Assembly (NCBI GenBank): GCA_944392765.1
Contig: CALXXU010000005.1
Span: 1-64,000, forward strand
Direction: 5' to 3'
From: an uncultured Anaerobiospirillum sp.
GTDB lineage: Bacteria > Pseudomonadota > Gammaproteobacteria > Enterobacterales > Succinivibrionaceae
DNA: 64,000 bases
Position numbers and translations under genes: made by a program. Positions 56,550-64,000 of the stretch are shown piece after piece; within the stretch, counting starts at the first letter, position 1, and each line of letters opens with the position of its first letter. A model generated the notes under the pieces. It saw only the letters and a list, made by a program, of their open reading frames with translations, did not search any database and was not told the origin of the DNA.

Positions 56550-58379
56550 TTAAGCTGGGGCGCTCAAGCTAGAGCTTGGAGCAATCTGATAAGCGCCCGC
56601 TCCTTCGTAGGTTAAAACGCGGTCATGCTTGGCAATCAAGGTAGAGCGGTGCCCCACCGAAATCATAATGGTCTGCCCTAATTCCTGCTTTAACAGGTCA
56701 TAGACAAAGGACTCATTTTGCTCATCCATGGCCGAGGTCGCCTCATCTAAGAACAAGATGGCCGGGCGATTGAGCAAGGCACGAACAATGGCCACGCGCT
56801 GCTGCTCACCCAAGGACAAGATGTGGGACCAAATGTCGGTCTCATCTAAGTGTGGAATGAGATGCTCTAAGCCCACCAGCTTAAAGTAATGCTCGACCTG
56901 AGAAGCATCGCCGTCCTGCGGCGCTGCTGGATAGTAGGCGGCTTGGCGCAAGGTGCCTTGCGGCAGATATGGGCGCTGGCTTAAGAAGAGCACTGAGCCT
57001 TCTTTTAAGTAATGCACCTGACCGTGGACATAAGGCCAAATACCGGCAATCGCTTTAAGCAAGGTCGACTTACCGCAGCCTGATGGACCACGAATTAACA
57101 AGGACTCGCCCTGCTTTAAGTGTAAGGCTAAGTTCGAGAGCAAGGTGACCGCACGTGGGCTCTTGAGCTCCATATCGGCAATCGAGATACCCTCAGCATC
57201 ATCGCGCTCAATATCAATGCACTTAATCTGCTCGGCCTCTTCCATCGAGCGATAGAACAAGGTCAGACGGTCAACCACCGACTTCCAGGAAGCCCACGCG
57301 GTGAAGTTATTAACCAGGGTCGAGAGGCTGTCTTGCACCCTGCCAAAAGCCGAGTTGATCTGCATGATCGAACCCATCGTGATGATCTTGGCAAAGTAGA
57401 GCGGGGCGGCAATCAAGATTGGGAAAATAACCGCAGTCTGAGCATAGCCTAAGGTCAAAAAGCCTAAGCGCTTGGTGCAGACGATGAGCTTGATGTAGTT
57501 GCCAACTAAGCTCGCGAAGCTGGTGCGCAGGTACTTGCCTTCCTCGCGCTCACCTTGGTACAGCGCAATCGACTCGCTGTTTTCACGTACGCGGATCAAG
57601 GAGAAACGGAAGTCAGCTTCGTAGCGCTGTTGACGAAAGTTGAGGCGTACTAACGGGCGACCTAAGATAAAGGTCAAGGTCGTACCCAAGACGGCATACA
57701 AGAGCGCCAAATAGCACATATAGCCATCTGGCAGGTGCAACTGATAACCCCACACCGTAATGTCGACCGCTCCCGAAAGATTCCACAGCACCACGCCGAA
57801 GGTCACCATCATAGTGAGGTCGGTGGCCGTACCCAAGATCAGAACAATAGTCGAGGAGACAAAGAGGTTTAAGTCCTCGGCGATACGCTGATCCGGGTTA
57901 TCGGTGTTTTTATCGGTGAGCTGGAGCTTGTAGTAATTGTCACTCTTAAGCCAGCGCTCCATGGTCTTACCGGTAAGCCAGGTACGCCAATTGATCGCCA
58001 GGCACGACTTCAAATAGGCGTTATAGACCGTAACCAAGACATGCACGGTGGCCAAACCCACAAAGATCAAGAGCTGGTACTTAAAACCGTCCAAATCGTA
58101 CTCTTGGATCGTGTCCCAGAAGGCCTTATACCACGAGTTAATCGCGGTAGCGATATAGACCGAGCCGCCGGTTAACGCCACGATCAGGCCTAGCAGGCCC
58201 CACGACTTGAGGCTATCCTTACAGCCCCAATAGCTCTTGATCATGCCCCAAAAGGCCCTGAGCGTGACCTTAAGCGGCAAGCAGTCAATAGGCCGCTCCC
58301 CCATCAGCGCGGCCACGCCCGGCGCTGCAGGAGCGGCAGCGCCCGCCCCCGAACTATTAGCTTGTGGTGCCTGAGACAT
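56550..58379 (-). CDS. SbmA/BacA-type ABC transporter (YddA-like)
   Basis: A 609-aa fused permease-ATPase. The membrane part (to ~residue 370) matches the SbmA_BacA/ABC_membrane_2 type: WYKAFWDTIQEYDL, WRTWLTGKTMERWLKSDNYY, NPDQRIAEDL and DFRFSLIRVRENSESIALYQ. The ATPase has Walker A RGPSGCGKSTLLKA, a relaxed signature SLGEQQRVAI and Walker B AILFLDEATSAMDE, with QRPYLPQGTLR as the Q-loop. Homologues take up peptides or modified cofactors, including antimicrobial peptides and B12-like compounds; the substrate here is unknown. The N-terminus is Ala-rich. ATG 58379 has GGAGG at 8 nt. Confidence 0.88.
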   Translation of the reverse strand: MSQAPQANSSGAGAAAPAAPGVAALMGERPIDCLPLKVTLRAFWGMIKSYWGCKDSLKSWGLLGLIVALTGGSVYIATAINSWYKAFWDTIQEYDLDGFKYQLLIFVGLATVHVLVTVYNAYLKSCLAINWRTWLTGKTMERWLKSDNYYKLQLTDKNTDNPDQRIAEDLNLFVSSTIVLILGTATDLTMMVTFGVVLWNLSGAVDITVWGYQLHLPDGYMCYLALLYAVLGTTLTFILGRPLVRLNFRQQRYEADFRFSLIRVRENSESIALYQGEREEGKYLRTSFASLVGNYIKLIVCTKRLGFLTLGYAQTAVIFPILIAAPLYFAKIITMGSIMQINSAFGRVQDSLSTLVNNFTAWASWKSVVDRLTLFYRSMEEAEQIKCIDIERDDAEGISIADMELKSPRAVTLLSNLALHLKQGESLLIRGPSGCGKSTLLKAIAGIWPYVHGQVHYLKEGSVLFLSQRPYLPQGTLRQAAYYPAAPQDGDASQVEHYFKLVGLEHLIPHLDETDIWSHILSLGEQQRVAIVRALLNRPAILFLDEATSAMDEQNESFVYDLLKQELGQTIMISVGHRSTLIAKHDRVLTYEGAGAYQIAPSSSLSAPA

Positions 58380-58458
58380 GTCATTTCCTCCATGAAAGCA
58401 AGGCCAACATTTTGCCACAGCTAGGTTAGGAATCGCTTAGCCAGCCCCAAAACGACAA

Positions 58459-58485
58459 GCCCCGCACCAGATACTGGTACAGGGC
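58459..58485 (-). terminator. Terminator-like hairpin after the first GmrSD gene
   Basis: A 12-bp stem (58459-58470 with 58474-58485, two G·U pairs). It is similar in sequence (shared GGGCCC(G)TAAA edge) to the hairpin after the second GmrSD gene. The tail is not strongly T-rich. Confidence 0.6.
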
Positions 58486-58505
58486 CCGTAAAGCTCAGCT
58501 GAAGC

Positions 58506-60827
58506 TTAGTCCTGCGGCTTGCCGCGCACTAAGTGCAATGTTAGATAACTACGATCAATCTCCATCATCTCGAAGAGCTGGTGCAGCATCTTGAGCTTTA
58601 CAACAACATTTTGGCTGGTGCTAATGTAGACGCCATCATCAACCTTTATCACATTCCAAGGAGCTTTCTTAGCTATAGCAAAATCAGGATTGTCCTTAAG
58701 GAATTGTTTGAGCCAGTTGAAATTACCCCATGGCTGTGTCAGCCACGAACGCATTCGCTCCGGATTTTCATGATAAAGCTGAGTGAACATTGCTTGTTGC
58801 AGCTGAGACCAGTTCTTAGCGTCGTAGTGCTGCCCCATGAACTCATAGCCATTGAGCTTACATCCCGTAAGCTCACGCTCACCATCAGCTAAGTTGTAAT
58901 CAAATGCCTCGAATGTGGTTGTTGATTTTTTTGAGGTTGTTTCCTTGGCTTCACTTGGATATGGCCAAATCTTGAGAGCCTTGGCAATAAGCAAATCTGC
59001 TCGCCATTTCATCTCTTGTGGGCCCCAATGACCAAACTCTGCAATTTCGCGATTAATACGTAACGGGCTGCTAGCAAAACCATGATCCATAGAGCACTTA
59101 TCCGCAAAAGAGCTATTGCTATACTTTCCGTTATAAGCGGTTAGGGTCATATTAGCCATACGATGGAGCCAAGTTTTATGAATTTCCTCAGCATCTGGCC
59201 CCAACTCCTCTCGCCACTCCTCACTGAGCTTTTGCGGCATTATGTGCTCAATGGAGTAAGAAGCGTCAATCTTCACCTGTTCCAGGGTATCAGCATTCTC
59301 CAAACGCTCGAACATATAGAAGATTGCCTCACGGTTGCGAGAGTTGGAATACAGATCTCGTTCCTGTAAAGCTTGTATAAAGGTATCATCATTAGGCATC
59401 GAACTGACACCTTTGCTCTTATCTTCAGCACACATGAATGATACTAATCTGTTGAGTACAGCTCCAGAAACAGCTTGATTTTCAGACTTTGGATCAAAGC
59501 TAGAAGACAGGGCTTGGAACATACGATTAAGACCATGACTTGGTACGCCACATGCCCAACGACGGAACAAAAAAGTCTCAATAACTTTGAAAACAGCCAA
59601 CAGTTCCGTGCCGCTAATCTTCTTAATTCGATGCAGCATCATACACTGCATTACGACCGGAATACGAACGGAGTAATTAAGGTACTCTAATCGTTGCAAA
59701 CTTAGCGAAAGTTCAGCTTGTAAATCAGCTCTAGCTTTAGGGCTTAATTCAGTGTCACAATTCGAATACATCTCAAAGGAACTGGAACGGATCCGACTGA
59801 ACAGCTGCGCATAAGCAAATAGATCCTCCATGACCTTAACTTTGGTATCATTAAGAGTCGGGATCTTAATTTTGTTATCACTGTTCAAATTGTTCTCACG
59901 CGCAACCTTCTCATCTATATTCTGAGTACGCAGTACATAGTCTTTAAAGTCCAAGTACAATGACCGCATGCTCGGAGAGCGACCATACTTAATAGCAAGA
60001 TAATATTGAATAAACTCAGACAGCTCTCCTTGACAGTTTTTCTCCATTGGGCGCCACAACTCTTGATAATAATTATCAACTTGGTCTTGACTGAACCCCA
60101 TTAATAGAAAGTTACGAACCTTATCGCCTTCAGATAGGTCTAAGCCCTTGGAGTTAAGAGATTCAAAGATTAGCTGCGCATCATCATTAGCAGCAAGCTC
60201 AATTTGAATAAAAAGAACACTTTCCGTGATCTTAAAGAAATCACCCAGCGTCATGTTCTCTTGCTGAGCAATCAAATCAAGGAACAGGTGGTAATTACTG
60301 GTTAGCAAAGAGTCTTTGTCAAACTCATCCTCATTCCCAGTAAAGAGCTTATTCATGGCATCTTGATCAGGATCAGTCAACTTGAAACGGTGCTTAATAG
60401 GAGCACCATAAGTGAAGCTTGAGGTTTTATCCGTAAGCATTTGGATATTGATAGCCTGAGCCAACGATGCGTAGTTAATCACATCCCCTTTAGCTGCTGA
60501 ACCTGCACTAACTTGACTCTCGGCATGTCTAAGCGCAAGGCGGTACAAGGCCAAATAGAACAGGTACATGGTTGTAAGACGTTGCTGTCCGTCAATCACA
60601 AGGATTTCAGACTGTGAATCCAAAGTTTTTTGACAAACCACACTGCCAATAAAATGAGTAGCTGAAGTGTCATGATCACGTTGCTGTTGCTCATGAAGAT
60701 GCACCATATCATCGAACAGTGTACGGCATTGTGCCTCCGTCCATGAATAAGGACGCTGGTAGCATGGAATATAGAAGCGACTTATCGCAGACATGAACGT
60801 ACTTACATTATTCTCGGATCCCTTCAC
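58506..60827 (-). CDS. GmrSD-type restriction-like protein (DUF262 + DUF1524), copy 1
   Basis: A 773-aa single-chain protein of the GmrSD type IV restriction family, which cleaves modified phage DNA. The N-terminal DUF262 (ParB/sulfiredoxin-like nucleotide-using) domain has YIPCYQRPYSW and IDGQQRLTTMYLFY. FESLNSKGLDLSEGDKVRN is a further family block. DUF1524 holds the HNH-like nuclease: YSIEHIMPQKLSEEW, HRMANMTLTAYNGKYSNSSF (H...N...N pattern). A C-terminal ~110-residue module starts at GYEFMGQHYDAKNWSQLQQ, a helical domain seen in other restriction-linked proteins. The GTG start at 60827 is supported by AGGAG and by equal length to copy 2 up to the shared IPCYQR. Separate from copy 2 by ~790 nt. 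Confidence 0.85.
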   Translation of the reverse strand: MKGSENNVSTFMSAISRFYIPCYQRPYSWTEAQCRTLFDDMVHLHEQQQRDHDTSATHFIGSVVCQKTLDSQSEILVIDGQQRLTTMYLFYLALYRLALRHAESQVSAGSAAKGDVINYASLAQAINIQMLTDKTSSFTYGAPIKHRFKLTDPDQDAMNKLFTGNEDEFDKDSLLTSNYHLFLDLIAQQENMTLGDFFKITESVLFIQIELAANDDAQLIFESLNSKGLDLSEGDKVRNFLLMGFSQDQVDNYYQELWRPMEKNCQGELSEFIQYYLAIKYGRSPSMRSLYLDFKDYVLRTQNIDEKVARENNLNSDNKIKIPTLNDTKVKVMEDLFAYAQLFSRIRSSSFEMYSNCDTELSPKARADLQAELSLSLQRLEYLNYSVRIPVVMQCMMLHRIKKISGTELLAVFKVIETFLFRRWACGVPSHGLNRMFQALSSSFDPKSENQAVSGAVLNRLVSFMCAEDKSKGVSSMPNDDTFIQALQERDLYSNSRNREAIFYMFERLENADTLEQVKIDASYSIEHIMPQKLSEEWREELGPDAEEIHKTWLHRMANMTLTAYNGKYSNSSFADKCSMDHGFASSPLRINREIAEFGHWGPQEMKWRADLLIAKALKIWPYPSEAKETTSKKSTTTFEAFDYNLADGERELTGCKLNGYEFMGQHYDAKNWSQLQQAMFTQLYHENPERMRSWLTQPWGNFNWLKQFLKDNPDFAIAKKAPWNVIKVDDGVYISTSQNVVVKLKMLHQLFEMMEIDRSYLTLHLVRGKPQD

Positions 60828-61616
60828 CGTTCAGCACTCCTAACCAGCTCTATTGAAGCAGCAGCATCAAGTTGATATTCTCTCTTTCACGAGCATCCCT
60901 AATGAAAATGCACGCGAGTTATCATTATAACGCATGATACAGAGAAAAGACCGCACCAGAGTGGAGGTATGGGCACCTAAAGCATGAGCGTACTGCTCAA
61001 ACGAGCGACTCACCGCAATTAAGAGGAGGTTAGTCCTATTCGACTGTTCACTAACAAGCCTCCCAAGGGTGATCTCTGCTAAATTGTGAAGGCTAACGAT
61101 CGCACTGAAAACAGCTTGTGTTGCCAGCACCAGACTTGATACGAACAGCCTGCAAGACAAGGAATCTCAGAACGCAAATAGCGTAGGAATGGCTGATTGT
61201 CAGCCAAAAGATCAGCACAACCTAAGAAGTGTGAACTTTGTTGCACAGCAACTGTAGCTGCTGGTACGGCTGAATAAGTCCCCACCCAACATCTCGTACT
61301 GTTGCGATGACTATGGATAGACTCGCTGGTGGCAAGGCTTGCAATCCTAACCCACTGGATCTGTGGGCCATGCAATCAAGGGCCTTGTTTACCTTACACT
61401 GCATCGCTCTATCTCTTATCAACACCATGACGCCACATTTCTTAGCAAGCAAGCTCAGTAGGGCAGCTTGGCATCTCAGGACTCGACTTGAGGTGCTATA
61501 AGACAGCAAGCCTAGCTCGATTTCTTCTCAAATCTCAGCTTGTTGCAAAACAATGGGCCCCGTACCAAATTACGGTATGGGGCCCGTAAAAAAGAGGCAA
61601 GCCTTAAGGATGGAGC
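60828..61616. other. Gap between the two GmrSD copies
   Basis: About 790 nt (60828-61616). It contains several short overlapping minus-strand readings (61079-61509) with a protein-like look but no shared frame or ribosome site, suggesting a decayed gene or mobile-element remnant rather than a live gene. I could not identify the family. The end of copy 2's terminator hairpin lies at 61555. Confidence 0.4.
61555..61585 (-). terminator. Terminator hairpin after the second GmrSD gene
   Basis: A 12-bp stem (61555-61566 with 61574-61585) about 30 nt beyond the stop; strong hairpin, modest T-tail (ATTGTTTTG on the minus strand). Confidence 0.7.
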
Positions 61617-63935
61617 TTAATCTTGCTCTGAGACTTGCTCTTGCGTCTTAGTACGCTTGAGATGAATGGTCATCTCCTTAGGCTCGAGCCCCAGCAGCTC
61701 AAAAAGCTGTTTGAGAACTTTAACTTTGACAGGGGTTGCACCACGAATGCTAAACCAAGCTTCATTATCAAGCTTAACTAAAAGATCGGAGTCGATCTTC
61801 ATGTCTGAGAACTGCTCAGGGCGTCTCAAATAGCTCTTAAGTGGTTTAATCTTTTGCGCCTCATCATTAAGGCATGAATGGATTAATTCTGGATTAATCT
61901 TAAATAATTGAGGAATAAGCTGACGCTGTAAATTAACCCAGCCGTTGACATCATAATGATGTCCCATGAACTCATAGCCAGTTGGTTTTGTTCTTGTAAG
62001 CTTATCCTCATCTTCTTCAGCTAAGCAATAATCAAAAACATTGTCTGGGTTTTCTTCATCAATTAGCTCAGCTTGTTTATTTGGCACACTGTTTTGCTCG
62101 TACTTAGGATAAGGCCAAAGCTTAAGAGCTTTCTTAATCAAGCTCTGCGCGCGAGTCTCCATTTCCTCGGGCCCCCAATGCTCGCATTTGCCTATAGCTG
62201 CAATTTCTTGATTCAGTGGTGAGCGATTATTAGCAAATCCATGCTCATGCGTGCATTTGAAATTAAACGAATTATTGCTATTCTCACTGTTAAACGGTTG
62301 TGGCAGTAAAGTCAGATTAGCTAAACGATTCAACCATGTGCTATGAATAGCCTCAGCATTAACGCCTAAAGATACCTTCCACTCCTGGGTTAGCTTTTGC
62401 GGCATAATATGCTCAATTGAGTATTTTGCAGTAATAGCAATAAGTTCACGATTAGGTTTACCATCATCACTAAAATTAACGAAACGTTCCAGTATATATT
62501 TAATTGCGTCACTGTAACGTGTTTTTAAATAAAAATCGTTATCATGTAAGCACAATTTAAACTGCTCGTCATTTGGCATGGCACTTACACTGCCGCTATT
62601 AGAAGAGCACATAATTGACTCTAATTTGGCAAGTAAACCTTCGGCTGGTAACTTTTGATGAATTTTTGAAGCCCAATCCTGGAATAGGCGATTAAGACCT
62701 TGGCTATCACGGCCACAAACCATACGTCTTAAGAAGAATGTTTCCTCAAGTTGAAGGACAGAAAGCAATTCATAACCACTGATCTTATGCTGTTGATGCA
62801 ATCTCATACATTCCATGGTAAAAGGAATATGAACCGAGTAATCTAGAGCAAATAATCCATTTAGGCTCTGCTCAATACTAAATTGAAGATCAGAACGCTC
62901 TTGCGGCTTTAAATTTGTATCACAATATTCATATAAAGGATAAGAGCAAGAATTAATTCTCTTATATAATTCGGAATAATCACACAGCTCGTTCATTTCG
63001 TTGATTTTAATATGACTAGATAATTTCTTATTGCTTTTTGCAAGAAGGTAGTCTTTGAACGAGACATATAACGATCTTTTATTAGGAGCCTTACTACGAT
63101 TGCAATGAATCATTAAATAATGTTGGATAAAATCAGATAATGGATCTTTATTTTTAGCACTATTGCAATTTTGTTCAACTGGAAGCCATTTATACTCATA
63201 ACAATCTTTTACTTCGTTTTGATCAATTCCCATTAAAACAAAGTTACGAATCTTATCACCTTCTGATAGTTCTAAGCCTTTAGAGTTGAGTGATTCAAAG
63301 ATCAGCTGAGCATCATCGCTAGCCTCCAATCCAATTCTTACAAAAATGACATAGTCAGTTATTTCATATAACTCATTAAGCGGAACAACCTCTTCATCAG
63401 AAATGGTTTTATAAAAGAAATTGTAATTTTTGGTAAGCAAAGAATCTTTAATAAAACAATCTTTATTGCCAGCAAACAGAGCGTTCATGGCGACTTGATC
63501 TTGCTTAAATAGCTTAAAACGATGTTTTACCACACTATCACGTTTATATGTATTGCCATCAGAAATAATTTCAGTAGCAATAGTCTTTGCAAATTCATCA
63601 TAATCAATGTCATCTGAATCATTTGCTTTTTTAGCACGCTCTTTAGCAACCCGTGACAAAGCAAGATAGAACAGATACATCGTGGTTAAACGTTGCTGAC
63701 CATCAATAATAAACAAATCACTGGTAGGAGAATTGTTTAATTTCTGACATACTACACTGCCAATAAAGTGAGTAGCTGATTTATCATCTGCACGCTGATG
63801 ATAAAGACTAATGATATCTTCATAAATATCTTCGCAATCCTTTTGAGACCAAGAATATGAACGCTGATAGCAAGGAATTTCATAGTGCTTAACTTCTTTC
63901 ATGAAGCTCTTAATCTGTAACTTTTGTACATCCAT
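61617..63935 (-). CDS. GmrSD-type restriction-like protein (DUF262 + DUF1524), copy 2
   Basis: A 772-aa paralogue of copy 1, colinear over its whole length: YEIPCYQRSYSWSQKDCED, IIDGQQRLTTMYLFYLAL, FESLNSKGLELSEGDKIRN, the HNH region YSIEHIMPQKLTQEWK and LANLTLLPQP...NNSFNFKC, then GYEFMGHHYDVNGWVNLQR. The gene is markedly more AT-rich than the window average (especially 62200-63950), unlike copy 1, which hints at separate arrival or different age. ATG 63935 has GAGGTGG upstream; a TTG at 63950 overlaps it. The window ends 65 nt before the gene, so upstream partners are unseen. Confidence 0.85.
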   Translation of the reverse strand: MDVQKLQIKSFMKEVKHYEIPCYQRSYSWSQKDCEDIYEDIISLYHQRADDKSATHFIGSVVCQKLNNSPTSDLFIIDGQQRLTTMYLFYLALSRVAKERAKKANDSDDIDYDEFAKTIATEIISDGNTYKRDSVVKHRFKLFKQDQVAMNALFAGNKDCFIKDSLLTKNYNFFYKTISDEEVVPLNELYEITDYVIFVRIGLEASDDAQLIFESLNSKGLELSEGDKIRNFVLMGIDQNEVKDCYEYKWLPVEQNCNSAKNKDPLSDFIQHYLMIHCNRSKAPNKRSLYVSFKDYLLAKSNKKLSSHIKINEMNELCDYSELYKRINSCSYPLYEYCDTNLKPQERSDLQFSIEQSLNGLFALDYSVHIPFTMECMRLHQQHKISGYELLSVLQLEETFFLRRMVCGRDSQGLNRLFQDWASKIHQKLPAEGLLAKLESIMCSSNSGSVSAMPNDEQFKLCLHDNDFYLKTRYSDAIKYILERFVNFSDDGKPNRELIAITAKYSIEHIMPQKLTQEWKVSLGVNAEAIHSTWLNRLANLTLLPQPFNSENSNNSFNFKCTHEHGFANNRSPLNQEIAAIGKCEHWGPEEMETRAQSLIKKALKLWPYPKYEQNSVPNKQAELIDEENPDNVFDYCLAEEDEDKLTRTKPTGYEFMGHHYDVNGWVNLQRQLIPQLFKINPELIHSCLNDEAQKIKPLKSYLRRPEQFSDMKIDSDLLVKLDNEAWFSIRGATPVKVKVLKQLFELLGLEPKEMTIHLKRTKTQEQVSEQD

Positions 63936-64000
63936 AATATACCACCTCAAGAAGACGATATTGACGATCTAAAATAAGTGTTTTATCTATAATAACAAAC

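Overview
This 64 kb window looks like a chromosomal segment of a gammaproteobacterium. The support is conserved gene order: ftsK–lolA–rarA–serS, cvpA–purF, and thrS–infC–rpmI–rplT with an anticodon-mimicking thrS operator. UspE, PepD, AcrAB-like and YbhGFSR-like genes fit the same group. The style (many TTA leucines next to GC-rich codons, Ala/Gln-rich disordered extensions) suggests an anaerobic lineage such as Succinivibrionaceae, but that is an inference; no rRNA is present to settle it.

Layout. 0–3 kb: peroxide defence, ahpC plus an AhpF whose two halves are swapped relative to E. coli. 3–8.4 kb: ZIP metal transporter, lipid II flippase MurJ, tandem universal stress protein UspE and an AEC-type carrier. 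8.5–14 kb: a four-gene ABC exporter operon (adaptor, double ATPase, two permeases), convergent with a KAS III-like synthase. 15.2–18.4 kb: an accessory-looking stretch with a small protein resembling a transposase N-terminus behind a hairpin-rich region, and a small lipoprotein. 18.5–25.3 kb: pepD with a structured leader, then an RND efflux pair. 25.5–32.7 kb: acetate kinase, pdxH plus a DUF2726 protein, purU and citrate synthase. 33–34.6 kb: a tandem pair of YubB-like proteins of the type seen on plasmids and phages. 34.7–38.3 kb: the thrS–infC–rpmI–rplT translation operon. 38.9–40.2 kb: tRNA-Val(GAC), a putative 27-residue membrane peptide and an exported low-complexity protein. 40.4–53.2 kb: purF, cvpA, serS, rarA and lolA, a transposase fragment, and a 2046-residue FtsK. 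53.6–58.4 kb: DedA, an alanine/glycine:sodium symporter and an SbmA/YddA-like ABC transporter. 58.5–64 kb: two tandem GmrSD-type (DUF262 + DUF1524) restriction-like proteins, a probable defence locus running to the window edge.

The most notable signals are the following: (i) infC apparently starting with AUA; (ii) a thrS operator hairpin that reproduces a tRNA-Thr(CGU) anticodon arm; (iii) an FtsK with a very long linker carrying a short motif repeated six times and with changed motor and DNA-recognition residues; (iv) the two pairs of tandem paralogues (YubB-like and GmrSD-like); (v) the swapped AhpF; (vi) structured leaders before pepD and acrA; (vii) a transposase-derived small protein that has its own terminator. 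Several intergenic spacers carry short, degenerate tandem repeats.
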